Shown here in pieces: positions 1-6,092 of a stretch of DNA of 64,000 nt; within the stretch, counting starts at the first letter, position 1, and each line of letters opens with the position of its first letter. Origin of the DNA: a virus; IMG/VR virus record IMGVR_UViG_3300024264_000015, positions 1-64,000 of that record; one strand, given 5' to 3'. The position numbers and the translations under genes are program-made. The notes beneath the pieces were generated by a model. It was not told where the DNA came from. It searched no databases and saw only the letters and a program-made list of their open reading frames with translations.

Positions 1-120
1 AGTGATGCGAAATAAGCAGTGCACCTTCGATTGAAGTTTGTAATATCCATCACCTCTAGTTACGCAGTGGACAGGTTCGTGAGTAATTCCAACACGACCA
101 CTTTAAACAACAAAAACTTT
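1..120. other. Gene-free left edge
   Basis: No convincing gene is seen. Forward frames are broken by stops. A short reverse frame starts with ATG at 50 and runs off the left edge, but it is only 16 codons long and its purine-rich stretch sits too close to the ATG. The stretch around 84-104 can form a small CGTG/CACG hairpin but lacks tRNA features. It may be the body of an RNA that ends at the terminator at 121-173. Confidence 0.3.
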
Positions 121-173
121 GGATGGAGAGCGAAGTAGTAGGGCAAGTCCCACGCTTTTCTCTCCATTTTTTT
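121..173 (+). terminator. Intrinsic terminator with a nested hairpin
   Basis: An eight-base perfect stem (ATGGAGAG at 123-130 with CTCTCCAT at 160-167) is followed by a run of seven T. The 29-base loop is itself structured: GGG 141-143 can pair with CCC 149-151, and GCG 130-132 with CGC 153-155. It would stop rightward transcription entering from the left, ahead of the promoter at 225. The large structured loop is unusual for a plain terminator, so it could also be the 3' end of a small RNA. Confidence 0.7.
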
Positions 174-224
174 GCTTCACACTTCCTTAACATCAAAATT
201 CTTTATGTTAATTCAAAATAGTTC

Positions 225-253
225 TTGACAAACCCCTCAAACATCTGTATAAT
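225..253 (+). promoter_or_regulatory. Sigma70-type promoter, TTGACA-17-TATAAT
   Basis: A perfect TTGACA (225-230) is followed by 17 bases and a perfect TATAAT (248-253). The upstream block AAAATAGTTC is shared with most other promoters in the window. It should drive the rightward operon 379-3426. An ATG lies six bases after the -10 box at 260. Confidence 0.9.
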
Positions 254-259
254 ATCTAT

Positions 260-295
260 ATGAAAAGAAAAAGGAAACCACATTTTCCTAGATGA
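260..295 (+). CDS. Possible leaderless 11-residue basic peptide
   Basis: The ATG at 260 is six bases after the -10 box, so it should be at or next to the transcript 5' end. The frame encodes 11 residues, MKRKRKPHFPR, and ends at TGA 293-295. A second short frame (296-364, 22 codons) begins immediately after. Neither is recognised. The peptide could be a leader peptide, or the ATG may be a by-product of promoter sequence shared with genuinely leaderless genes. A small hairpin (GAGGG 328-332 with CCCTC 342-346) follows before the first normal gene. Confidence 0.3.
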   Translation: MKRKRKPHFPR

Positions 296-378
296 ATGAG
301 TGTGGAGGTTATGTCTGAACATACACTGAGGGATGAAAATGCCCTCCCCAATTTAACAATATAACAAAGGAGAGCATT

Positions 379-600
379 ATGCCAATAAAATTTAAACCAA
401 GTGCAAAGAAATACGTCAGAGGCGTACCAGCAAGTAAATTACCTATGGAACACTTCTACATCAAAAACACACCAAAACAAGAGTTGTTTGAGTACATCAA
501 CGACAGAGGTTCAAACATGAAACCTAAAGTAAGACAGAAGTGTCTAAACGAACTAGTCCGCAGAGGTATAGTTATCGAGTGGAGCGAGGTGCAGTCATGA
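379..600 (+). CDS. Conserved phage protein of unknown function, 73 aa
   Basis: This is the first normal gene after the promoter at 225, with a strong ribosome binding site (AAGGAG) before its ATG. The product is small and basic. It opens with MPIKFKPSAKK and has a helical C-terminal half ending in LVRRGIVIEW, a pattern I associate with small conserved proteins of marine T4-like phages. No catalytic motif is visible. Its stop overlaps the next start as ATGA (597-600), so the two are probably translationally coupled. Confidence 0.75.
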   Translation: MPIKFKPSAKKYVRGVPASKLPMEHFYIKNTPKQELFEYINDRGSNMKPKVRQKCLNELVRRGIVIEWSEVQS

Positions 601-734
601 AATGGGGTGGTAAAGCAAAACACGTAAGCATAGTGAAGAAAACATCACAAGGCGATTCACATAGAAATATGTCCCTCAACAAGAACAAACACAAGAAGCG
701 TTCGTTCAAGAAGTACAGAGGACAGGGCAGATAA
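597..734 (+). CDS. Small very basic protein, 45 aa
   Basis: Start at ATG 597 overlaps the upstream stop by four bases. An in-frame TTG further upstream would overlap the previous gene far more and is less likely. The 45-residue product is rich in Lys and Arg and ends in HKKRSFKKYRGQGR, a tail reminiscent of conserved small phage proteins that may bind nucleic acid. The binding role is inferred from charge only. The stop overlaps the next start as TAATG. Confidence 0.7.
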   Translation: MKWGGKAKHVSIVKKTSQGDSHRNMSLNKNKHKKRSFKKYRGQGR

Positions 735-952
735 TGGGAATTGTAATTCAGTTTCCAGACAGGAAGAAATTACAACTCCTTGAACTACAGGAAGAACTCA
801 AGGTGCAGGAAGAAGAAATTCAAATGTGCCTTGACGACTTACAAGATTTAAACGAACATATAGTAGAGTTGACAATGGAGTACGAAACTCTGTTGAACCA
901 CTTATGTAAATTACAGGGCATTAAATTGCCTGAGGAAAGATTCAATGACTAA
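734..952 (+). CDS. Coiled-coil protein of unknown function, 72 aa
   Basis: The product begins MGIVIQFPDRKK and then runs as one long amphipathic helix rich in Leu and Glu (about residues 12-60), so it is predicted to form a coiled coil. It is acidic, unlike the preceding basic gene. No enzyme motif is visible. It starts on the stop of the upstream gene (TAATG) and its last codons overlap the start of the small membrane protein at 945. The role may be as an oligomeric scaffold or adaptor, but this is unknown. Confidence 0.7.
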   Translation: MGIVIQFPDRKKLQLLELQEELKVQEEEIQMCLDDLQDLNEHIVELTMEYETLLNHLCKLQGIKLPEERFND

Positions 953-1073
953 AAAAGCAAAACAATTAGAACAGCACATACGAGATATGAAGTATCGTAT
1001 GGAACTAGTAAGAACAATAGTGCCAGTATTAGTACTAATTCTACAGGTTTTTATACTTGGGAAAATACTATGA
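945..1073 (+). CDS. Small single-pass membrane protein, 42 aa
   Basis: A 42-codon frame starts at ATG 945, eight bases before the upstream stop, and ends at TGA 1071-1073, which overlaps the next start (ATGA). The N-terminal half is basic and polar. Residues 22-40 form one hydrophobic segment (LVRTIVPVLVLILQVFILG), giving a likely N-in single-pass protein. The tight overlaps on both sides support it as a real gene. It is unrecognised. Confidence 0.6.
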   Translation: MTKKAKQLEQHIRDMKYRMELVRTIVPVLVLILQVFILGKIL

Positions 1074-1348
1074 AGCAAGGCAGTATGCAGTATGACCAGT
1101 ATGGTCGTAAAAGAAAAGTAGGTCATCTCTACAAGAGTACAAAAGCGAAACCAAGTTTCGATGTACAGATGAAGAAAAAATTTAGAGAAGTGAGTGATAT
1201 CCCGAGTGCACCAGTGGGAGAATATACTGTGCCTAAGGATAACTCATACAAACAAGACATCAGTAAGCAATACACGGTATCGATTGCTTATAACAAAGGT
1301 GCATATCAAGTGATACCTAAAGGAGAAGTGAAAGACATTGGCAAATAA
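1070..1348 (+). CDS. Conserved phage hypothetical protein, 92 aa
   Basis: The product is 92 residues, basic in the N-terminal half and with a proline- and serine-containing middle. It starts by an ATGA overlap with the membrane protein before it. No domain is recognised and no signal peptide is seen. Similar small proteins with the same loose composition occur in early regions of marine myophages, from memory only. Its end overlaps the TTG start of the next gene by 11 bases. Confidence 0.65.
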   Translation: MKQGSMQYDQYGRKRKVGHLYKSTKAKPSFDVQMKKKFREVSDIPSAPVGEYTVPKDNSYKQDISKQYTVSIAYNKGAYQVIPKGEVKDIGK

Positions 1349-1595
1349 ATATAATAGACACTATGCAGTAGGCATGGAAGCGAATGGTAGTAAAATAAAG
1401 TCCATTAACTACCCTTTAGACACCGAACGTAAATTTCCACACTGGGATTGTCCAGCAAGGAACTGTAAACATATGTGGATAGAGTTAAAAAATGGCAATA
1501 TACTAAGAGATGATGAACTTATACTCAAAAAAGAGTGGGATATGATTGAGAAAGCAGAGAAGTTCATATCTGAAATTAGTGGAGGTGTAGCATAA
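1338..1595 (+). CDS. Small protein with a CxxxxC/H cluster, 85 aa, TTG start
   Basis: The best start is TTG at 1338, preceded by a purine-rich AGGAGAAG stretch. The first in-frame ATG (1374) would remove 12 residues. Residues around 38-45 read CPARNCKH, and a WIELKNG stretch follows. The cysteines and histidine could bind a metal, but there is only one pair. The C-terminal part is helical. Function is unknown. The stop overlaps the start of the MazG-like gene (TAATG). Confidence 0.65.
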   Translation: MANKYNRHYAVGMEANGSKIKSINYPLDTERKFPHWDCPARNCKHMWIELKNGNILRDDELILKKEWDMIEKAEKFISEISGGVA

Positions 1596-2029
1596 TGAGT
1601 AAGATTAATGATTACGCTAGGTTTGTTGACAGTTGCACATCTGAAACAAGTAAAGATACGACTAAAATGTGTGATAGATTGGACAAACTAATGGGAAACC
1701 ATACAGTGCAGAACGGTAAACTAATAGAGTGCGAAATCGACATGGCAAGATTGATGACTGCACTGATAGGAATGATGGCAGAGTCAGGAGAATTTGCTGA
1801 GGTAGTGAAAAAGAAAGTATTTCAGAACAATACACAGTTCACAAACGATGAGATTTTTCACATGAAAAGAGAGTTGGGTGACGTACTTTGGTACTGGGTT
1901 CAAGGGTGTATAGCACTTGGGTTTACTCCAGACGAAGTAATGGACGAGAACATTAATAAACTAGAGAGTAGATATCCGAATGGATTTGAAATCATACGCT
2001 CAGAAGTAAGAGCAGAGGGAGACATATAA
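1595..2029 (+). CDS. MazG-like nucleotide pyrophosphohydrolase
   Basis: A 144-residue all-helical protein of the MazG family, which hydrolyses (d)NTPs to monophosphate and pyrophosphate with Mg2+. The ExxE metal-binding part is seen in MAESGEFAEVVKK, and the second part in KRELGDVLWYWVQGC, followed by the family-typical LGFTPDEVMDENINKLESRYP. It is a single-domain phage-size protein. Such proteins in phages are thought to adjust nucleotide pools or alarmone levels, and that role is inferred here. It sits in the operon from the promoter at 225 and overlaps both neighbours by one base. Confidence 0.85.
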   Translation: MSKINDYARFVDSCTSETSKDTTKMCDRLDKLMGNHTVQNGKLIECEIDMARLMTALIGMMAESGEFAEVVKKKVFQNNTQFTNDEIFHMKRELGDVLWYWVQGCIALGFTPDEVMDENINKLESRYPNGFEIIRSEVRAEGDI

Positions 2030-2661
2030 TGGCAAATCATGTATATTTTACAATACACATAGAAGGTATTGAAGATGAGCAGTTCAATAACTCAGTAATA
2101 AGTGAGAAAAGGACTAGAAAGGACTATGATGGCAACCCCTATGAAGTAACAGAGTTGGTTGAGATAGAACATCAACCATTCATGTCCGAAGTAGGAAAAC
2201 GATTGGACAAAGATGGAGAGTTAGAAGACTCATACAACTGGTACTGTGAAGAAGTAGGTGCTAAATGGTGTTGCATTGACGAAATGCAAGATGGATATAT
2301 TGCTGGCTACAGTGCTTGGAGACAACCACATGAGTTAGTAATAAATATAATTGAATACTTTGCAAAGAAGTATGATACTGAAGTGACTGCAAGTATGACT
2401 TATGAAGATGAGTTTAGAAACTTCATGGGTAAGCAGTACTATGGTTCTGACAAGTGCGAAGAGGATGGTTGGTATGGACATGACGGAGACTACAGCGAGA
2501 CTGATGGTGATGAACTCTTAGAACAGTTTAAGGAATTATATCCTAGTATCGACACTGAAGATGAAGACTTTTGGAGTAACGAGTACGAAGTCGAAGGAGA
2601 AAAGATATATCCTAGTGAAGTGCTAGATGAATTAGCAGACCAATTCTGGGAGAGAGCATAA
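2029..2661 (+). CDS. DUF1281 (YubB ferredoxin-like)-related protein, 210 aa
   Basis: The protein opens MANHVYFTIHIEG and has the arrangement SYNWYCEEVGAKWCCID followed by a helix and SAWRQPHELV. This resembles the N-W-x-x-E-x-x-G-x-K-W pattern of the DUF1281/YubB ferredoxin-like family, found on plasmids and in phages. The second half is very acidic, with many Asp, Glu and Tyr. The function of the family is unclear. No catalytic motif is visible. The assignment rests on the pattern alone. Confidence 0.55.
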   Translation: MANHVYFTIHIEGIEDEQFNNSVISEKRTRKDYDGNPYEVTELVEIEHQPFMSEVGKRLDKDGELEDSYNWYCEEVGAKWCCIDEMQDGYIAGYSAWRQPHELVINIIEYFAKKYDTEVTASMTYEDEFRNFMGKQYYGSDKCEEDGWYGHDGDYSETDGDELLEQFKELYPSIDTEDEDFWSNEYEVEGEKIYPSEVLDELADQFWERA

Positions 2662-2906
2662 TGACGGAACATACAGACATAGTAGAAAAACGAAGACTCT
2701 ATCTAGAAGCAGAAGATTGGGGTAATAAAATATCCCAACACTACTGTACTAAAGGTGGTAGAGGAGACTTAGGTTTTGGAATGGGTTACTTTGTATATTA
2801 TAACAATGGAGCAGTACATAAACTAGAAGGAAAGAGGATAAGTATAGTGCAAGTTCCTAAGAGTATAGAAGAAGTCATTGACGACTACGGAAGGAGTCAA
2901 GCATGA
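2661..2906 (+). CDS. Hypothetical protein, 81 aa
   Basis: An 81-residue product with a charged N-terminal helix, a glycine-rich middle (TKGGRGDLGFGMGYFVYYNNG) and an acidic end. No family is recognised. It overlaps the upstream stop by one base and the next gene by an ATGA. Its position between the DUF1281-like gene and an HTH gene gives no firm hint about function. Confidence 0.6.
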   Translation: MTEHTDIVEKRRLYLEAEDWGNKISQHYCTKGGRGDLGFGMGYFVYYNNGAVHKLEGKRISIVQVPKSIEEVIDDYGRSQA

Positions 2907-3217
2907 TTAACTACACACAAGACCAAGTAGAGTATATAACTAACCAATATAGACTTAAACCTGATAGAGATACAGTAGAAAAACTAGCAGAAGAACTAGA
3001 TAAGAGTGTAAAATCGATTATAGGTAAACTATCAAGAGAAGGAGTCTATAGAAAGACTGAATATACAACCAAAGCGGGTGAGAAACCAGTCACGAAACTA
3101 GAAATAGTCCAAGAAATGGCTGACCTACTAGAAATACCAGTAGAAAAACTATTAGGACTAGAAAAATCACCAAAAACAGTACTAAAACTATTAAGAAATT
3201 CACTAGGAGAAGAATAA
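2903..3217 (+). CDS. Myb/SANT-like helix-turn-helix protein, 104 aa
   Basis: Residues 1-50 carry a three-helix pattern: YTQDQVEYITNQY, then DTVEKLAEELDKSVKSIIGKLSREGVY. The last part is the recognition-helix motif (S-x-x-S-I-x-x-K-L-x-x-x-G-V-Y) seen again in the proteins at 4136, 15521 and 21069. The C-terminal half is a second helical unit (LEIVQEMADLLEIPVEKLLGLEK). It probably binds DNA; the target is unknown. Start is by ATGA overlap with the upstream gene. It is one of at least four paralogous HTH proteins in the window. Confidence 0.7.
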   Translation: MINYTQDQVEYITNQYRLKPDRDTVEKLAEELDKSVKSIIGKLSREGVYRKTEYTTKAGEKPVTKLEIVQEMADLLEIPVEKLLGLEKSPKTVLKLLRNSLGEE

Positions 3218-3426
3218 TGAGATTATGTAAGTTAGTAAAAGCTGGAGAGAACATGAAAATCATAGGTGAGCATGGATTATATGCAGAAGTGATAGAGTTG
3301 TTCGAAAGTCCCAGCGGGTATAAAGCACGACTAAAGTTCGGAGATGATTGGAAAACTGAGCTAAGTGTGAAGCGTCTAAGAATGATACAAGACCCCAACG
3401 TGGTAAGAAGTCCTCATGCAATCTAA
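3217..3426 (+). CDS. Hypothetical protein, 69 aa, last gene of the first operon
   Basis: The product is 69 residues with alternating hydrophobic and charged positions, suggesting a small beta-barrel (AEVIELFESPSGYKARLKF). No family is certain. It overlaps the previous stop by one base (TAATG) and is followed 34 bases later by a strong intrinsic terminator, so it closes the operon that starts at the promoter at 225. Confidence 0.6.
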   Translation: MRLCKLVKAGENMKIIGEHGLYAEVIELFESPSGYKARLKFGDDWKTELSVKRLRMIQDPNVVRSPHAI

Positions 3427-3459
3427 AGGCTAAGGGACAAATTTACGAAAGTTACCTAT

Positions 3460-3484
3460 AACCCACTCTTGCAGTGGGTTTTTT
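3460..3484 (+). terminator. Intrinsic terminator of the first rightward operon
   Basis: A perfect stem AACCCACT (3460-3467) with AGTGGGTT (3473-3480) encloses a five-base loop CTTGC and runs into six T. It lies 34 bases after the last gene of the operon. Confidence 0.9.
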
Positions 3485-3633
3485 ATTGCCTCAAAAAAAT
3501 TTTGAATTGGCGAAAGTTTATAGAATTTTAGATAAGTTTTTAGTAATTGTTGATTAGATTGAAAGTTAATGGACTTTAGAGTTAAGTCCAGTTGATACTT
3601 GGTTGTATCTTGTTGATATTGATTATACAATTA

Positions 3634-3726
3634 ACACTCTGTTCTTGTCCCAGATTAGATGCTCAGCTGTCACTCTCGCTTACGCTTCGTTCCAGCTTCT
3701 CAGCATCAGTTAGGACTAACGAGTGT
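3634..3726 (-). ncRNA. Candidate structured small RNA (long interrupted hairpin)
   Basis: Five blocks pair in order across 93 bases: ACACTC 3634-3639 with GAGTGT 3721-3726, GTT 3641-3643 with AAC 3718-3720, GTCC 3647-3650 with GGAC 3713-3716, GATGCT 3658-3663 with AGCATC 3702-3707, and GCTG 3666-3669 with CAGC 3693-3696. That is 23 pairs broken by small internal loops, with a 23-base apical loop. A promoter-like element upstream on the reverse strand (3769-3797) suggests leftward transcription. No RNA family is recognised. It might alternatively act as a transcription roadblock between converging operons. Confidence 0.45.
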
Positions 3727-3768
3727 AATCGGTAGTTCGTATTGACTGTATATCAAATTTATGAATAT

Positions 3769-3797
3769 ATTTTATCACACTTTTTATCATAATGCAA
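3769..3797 (-). promoter_or_regulatory. Weak leftward promoter candidate
   Basis: On the reverse strand TTGCAT (3797-3792) is followed by 17 bases and TAAAAT (3774-3769). It lacks the shared upstream block of the strong promoters. It would start a transcript near 3762 that runs through the long hairpin. Confidence 0.35.
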
Positions 3798-3921
3798 GAA
3801 GTGTTTTTCGAAGGGGTATGATTTTGTTTGTTGTTTTGCCTTTAGCGAATGATAAAATATTTTCTTTTATGAGGGATAGTTGAGTTGTTATGTGATTTTG
3901 TTCTATTGATTTTCATGGAGG

Positions 3922-4149
3922 TCACGAACGTTTTGTAATTCTACGAAATCTCTCGCGTTCAAAGAGTTTTCGTGCCTCTAATTCTCGTGAACGCTTTCGA
4001 TAATTGTTCGTTTCATTTCTTTTAGCGTTGGGTTTTATGTAATATTTTCTGTTTCTGCACTCCTCTTTTATCCCAGCGTTATCACACTTTTTCCGAAAGA
4101 TTCGAAGTCCTTTTTCGAAACTCATTCCTTTTAACTCAACTTTTGGCAT
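3922..4149 (-). CDS. rpsU: Viral small ribosomal subunit protein bS21
   Basis: A 75-residue homologue of bacterial bS21. Family features are MPKVELKGMSFEKGLRIFRK, then KKCDNAGIKEECRNRKYYIKP and a long basic C-terminal helix rich in Arg and Lys. The start is ATG at 4149: it has an excellent ribosome binding site (AGGAGGG four bases upstream), and the bS21 fold begins there, so an in-frame ATG at 4239 is not the start. bS21 sits near the anti-Shine-Dalgarno end of 16S rRNA and helps initiation. Phage-encoded bS21 is known from marine phages. It could bias host ribosomes toward phage messages (inference). It is last in a leftward operon and overlaps the HTH gene by 14 bases. Confidence 0.9.
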   Translation of the reverse strand: MPKVELKGMSFEKGLRIFRKKCDNAGIKEECRNRKYYIKPNAKRNETNNYRKRSRELEARKLFERERFRRITKRS

Positions 4150-4312
4150 TTGCCCTCCTGTGAAAAGTCCATCCACGTTTTCGTAGATAGTATACTTGTG
4201 AGGCGATTTGTGACGTACTTCTGTCCAGCTGTTTTGCAATATCTTCTGTTGACATACGATTGTAGTGTCTTTTCAAAAAATCTTTTTCTACCATTGTCCA
4301 TGTTTTATTCAT
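4136..4312 (-). CDS. Miniature Myb-like helix-turn-helix protein, 58 aa
   Basis: A 58-codon frame from ATG 4312 to TGA 4136 overlaps the oxygenase gene upstream by eight bases and the bS21 gene downstream by 14. The product is almost only one DNA-binding domain: WTMVEKDFLKRHYNRM, then STEDIAKQLDRSTSQIASQV and YYLRKRGWTF. This is the Trp-first three-helix layout of the other HTH proteins in the window. Its place inside the bS21 operon suggests an autoregulator, but that is inference. Its short length makes it easy to miss. Confidence 0.7.
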   Translation of the reverse strand: MNKTWTMVEKDFLKRHYNRMSTEDIAKQLDRSTSQIASQVYYLRKRGWTFHRRANAKS

Positions 4313-4811
4313 AAATTGTTACCACCATCATTGTTCTATGTCCCACTTTCGGATAGTAATGAAAGTGAGTACGGTTTTTAAATAAAAGTGCTTTCCATTG
4401 CTCTGGATAGCAAACGTGTTCTATTTTGCCATCATCTCCAATTACAACGGTTGCACTCGTGTTATCGAGTGGTTGATTGAGACAAAGTAGAAAATTATAA
4501 TATTCTCCACTGTGGTCTCTGTGAGGTAAACATTTGACTTGTCCATTGGGAAAAGTATTGTTTATACGAAATGTTTCTATTTTATCTAGGTCTACTTCTT
4601 TTCCAAAGTGTTTTTGCCAAAAAGCATCGAGAACATCAATCCACTCTGTTTCGTGTTCATCAATTAGGTGCATTTTGTCAGCAACAAAGAAAGGACTCAG
4701 GTGAACTGGGTCAACGTTCCAAGGTAATAATCTAAATAGAGTTTGGTCAGTATAAGTAGTAATCTGCTCTTTTAGTTCTTTTGATAAGAAATTTTTATCC
4801 TCAATTATCAT
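4305..4811 (-). CDS. 2-oxoglutarate/Fe(II)-dependent oxygenase
   Basis: A 168-residue protein with the double-stranded beta-helix iron site. The H-x-D pair is H97 and D99 in LPHRDHSGEYYNF, the distal histidine is H149 or H151 (NRTHFHYY), and R159 in VGHRTMMVVT fits the 2-oxoglutarate-binding arginine. Such enzymes hydroxylate protein, nucleic acid or small-molecule targets; the substrate here is not known. It is second in a leftward operon with another oxygenase (11-base overlap) and bS21, which makes a translation-linked protein substrate possible but untested. Confidence 0.75.
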   Translation of the reverse strand: MIIEDKNFLSKELKEQITTYTDQTLFRLLPWNVDPVHLSPFFVADKMHLIDEHETEWIDVLDAFWQKHFGKEVDLDKIETFRINNTFPNGQVKCLPHRDHSGEYYNFLLCLNQPLDNTSATVVIGDDGKIEHVCYPEQWKALLFKNRTHFHYYPKVGHRTMMVVTIYE

Positions 4812-5340
4812 AGTAAAATGTTCCTACAAGTACTACTCTTATTCCTTTTTTGGGTAATAAAAATGTATGTTTCAGATTAGAGAAAAGAAGTGAAGCTCCT
4901 GCTTTTGCTGGAAACTTATGTTCTTTGCCTTCTTCATCAAAAACGATAGTAGACAATTCAGGATTATTTGTTATATAAGTAATCATACTATAACAGTTTT
5001 TCTGATTCCAATGAAAGTCTCTGTGTATATTGACATCTACATCTCTAGAATAGTTTACATTGATACAAAGTCTGTTAACGTAATCTGGTTTTGGCATACC
5101 CATCTTTTCTAGTATACCATACCATATATCTACCATCTGTTGTCTATCTTCTTCTATGTTTACTGGATAATCTCTTAAAGGTTCTCTTGCTGGTTCATTT
5201 TTAGTAATAAAATGAGATGCAAACATTCCAAGTTCATCATCATCTGTAAAATTTAAAGAGAATTGATACCTTAATTTATCAAAGAATAGCCCGAAATGCG
5301 ATTCCGTTATATTTAGTGTATTTTCTAGATATTTTATCAT
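4801..5340 (-). CDS. 2-oxoglutarate/Fe(II)-dependent oxygenase, leaderless start
   Basis: A 179-residue oxygenase with H106-R-D108 (NIHRDFHWNQ), distal H158 (NLKHTFLL) and R168 (KGIRVVLVGTFYY). The start is set at ATG 5340: an ATG at 5355 in the same frame lies upstream of the -10 box of the only visible promoter and would not be transcribed. ATG 5340 falls six bases after TATAAT, so the message is expected to be leaderless. It is the first gene of the leftward operon that ends with bS21. The substrate is unknown. Confidence 0.75.
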   Translation of the reverse strand: MIKYLENTLNITESHFGLFFDKLRYQFSLNFTDDDELGMFASHFITKNEPAREPLRDYPVNIEEDRQQMVDIWYGILEKMGMPKPDYVNRLCINVNYSRDVDVNIHRDFHWNQKNCYSMITYITNNPELSTIVFDEEGKEHKFPAKAGASLLFSNLKHTFLLPKKGIRVVLVGTFYYDN

Positions 5341-5346
5341 ACGAAT

Positions 5347-5375
5347 ATTATACAAAAATTTTTAATTGCTGTCAA
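5347..5375 (-). promoter_or_regulatory. Leftward promoter of the oxygenase-bS21 operon
   Basis: Reverse strand: TTGACA (5375-5370), 17 bases, TATAAT (5352-5347), with the shared upstream block AAAATAGTTC. The ATG of the oxygenase begins six bases after the -10 box. It is back to back with the rightward promoter at 5407. Confidence 0.9.
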
Positions 5376-5406
5376 GAACTATTTTTAGATATGTTATAGA
5401 TTATTC

Positions 5407-5435
5407 TTGACTTATGCTCGCAAAGTTGCTATAAT
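5407..5435 (+). promoter_or_regulatory. Sigma70-type promoter, TTGACT-17-TATAAT
   Basis: TTGACT (5407-5412), 17 bases, TATAAT (5430-5435). The start codon of the small membrane protein at 5442 is six bases further on. Confidence 0.85.
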
Positions 5436-5441
5436 ATATCT

Positions 5442-5588
5442 ATGAATGAAAATGATATATACTATTTATTTTTCCTAGTGATGTGTGTACATATTGCTTA
5501 CTCATTAGGAAAACAATTCGGAATACAAACCACGATAGACTATTTAGAAAAGGAAGGAATTTTAGAGTTCGATGACTCTGAAAAATAG
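5442..5588 (+). CDS. Leaderless small membrane protein, 48 aa
   Basis: A 48-codon frame whose ATG is six bases after a TATAAT box, so no room exists for a ribosome binding site. Residues 6-21 (IYYLFFLVMCVHIAYS) form one membrane segment. The C-terminal tail is acidic (DYLEKEGILEFDDSEK). The stop TAG at 5586-5588 lies inside the conserved block of the next promoter. I believe similar small proteins exist in marine phages, but no function is known to me. Confidence 0.7.
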   Translation: MNENDIYYLFFLVMCVHIAYSLGKQFGIQTTIDYLEKEGILEFDDSEK

Positions 5589-5591
5589 TTC

Positions 5592-5620
5592 TTGACATCA
5601 AGGTTAATTTTTGATATAAT
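5592..5620 (+). promoter_or_regulatory. Promoter of the hsp20-lysis operon
   Basis: TTGACA (5592-5597), 17 bases, TATAAT (5615-5620), preceded by AAAAATAGTTC. Unlike its neighbour it has a long leader of about 70 bases before the first gene. Confidence 0.9.
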
Positions 5621-5699
5621 TATTTTGTAAGTGATAGTTTCACTTGCATATTGGTGCGTCTACCGAAAGGAGACGTGAATTATTTACTGAAAAGGAATT
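5621..5699 (+). promoter_or_regulatory. Structured 5' leader of hsp20
   Basis: Two hairpins are visible: AAGTGA 5629-5634 with TCACTT 5640-5645, and CGTCT-A-CC (5657-5664) closed by a GAAA tetraloop (5665-5668) on GG-AGACG (5669-5675). The second traps a GGAG. The ribosome binding site (AAAAGGA) just before ATG 5700 lies outside. The leader could stabilise the message or respond to temperature, as leaders of small heat-shock genes often do; this is inference. Confidence 0.45.
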
Positions 5700-6092
5700 A
5701 TGGAGAAAAATATGAGTATAGATTTAAGCAAATTTTGGCTTGGATTGGATATGCCCACATTACCGTCTTACACGGATGCAGCATATCCACGATATAACTT
5801 AATCGAAAAGGCAGGAGACTATCGTATAGAAGTCGCAGTGCCAGGATGGAGCAAAGATGAGTTGGAGATTGTTTTTGATAACAAAGAACTCCACATCAAG
5901 GGTAAAAAAGAAACAAAACTAGGAGAAGATGAGAATTTTATTCATCAAGGACTAAGTCTAAAATCTTTTGAACGAAGATTTATTCTAAACGCCGACCTAC
6001 AAGTAGAGAAAGTAAGTCTACAAGACGGATTGTTGACAATCACACTGTTACGAACTCCAGATTCCAAGAGAAAAATCTTGGAGATTAGTTGA
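5700..6092 (+). CDS. hsp20: Hsp20 small heat-shock protein
   Basis: A 130-residue protein with an alpha-crystallin domain at about residues 34-125: YRIEVAVPGWSKDELEIVFDNKELHIKG, then SFERRFILNADLQVEKVSLQDGLLTITL. It ends RKILEIS, close to the C-terminal I-x-I anchor that binds the edge of the domain. Hsp20 proteins hold unfolding proteins without ATP. Phage copies are common in marine T4-like phages, where a role in scaffolding or head assembly is suspected. A second ATG five codons later is possible. It has its own promoter and a structured leader. Confidence 0.9.
   Translation: MEKNMSIDLSKFWLGLDMPTLPSYTDAAYPRYNLIEKAGDYRIEVAVPGWSKDELEIVFDNKELHIKGKKETKLGEDENFIHQGLSLKSFERRFILNADLQVEKVSLQDGLLTITLLRTPDSKRKILEIS

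Larger units (their letters stand above)
3485..3921. other. Intergenic region between converging operons
   Basis: No gene is seen in about 440 bases. The stretch holds several hairpins: GGACTT 3571-3576 with AAGTCC 3584-3589, GATAC 3594-3598 with GTATC 3605-3609, and a long imperfect one at 3634-3726 listed separately. A leftward promoter-like sequence lies at 3769-3797. The base composition is very AT-rich outside the hairpins. Together this suggests a structured RNA rather than spacer. Confidence 0.6.

Noticed and set aside
1-50. Leftward partial gene starting at ATG 50
   Set aside because: Only 16 codons are visible, and the purine stretch is too close to the ATG to support it.
75-107. 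tRNA 3' half near GGTTCGTGAG...ACGACCA
   Set aside because: The T-arm does not fold with a seven-base loop and no acceptor or anticodon stem can be found upstream.
3634-3726. Hammerhead ribozyme (CTGATG and GAA pieces on the reverse strand)
   Set aside because: The conserved CUGAUGA and GAAA core is not complete and the stems do not match the three-way junction.
4150-4239. Thirty-residue N-terminal extension of bS21 from ATG 4239
   Set aside because: The bS21 fold starts at 4149, which has a very strong ribosome binding site; the extra stretch is the HTH gene read in another frame.
5341-5355. ATG at 5355 as start of the leftward oxygenase
   Set aside because: It lies upstream of the -10 box of the only visible promoter, so it would not be in the transcript; ATG 5340 is used instead.
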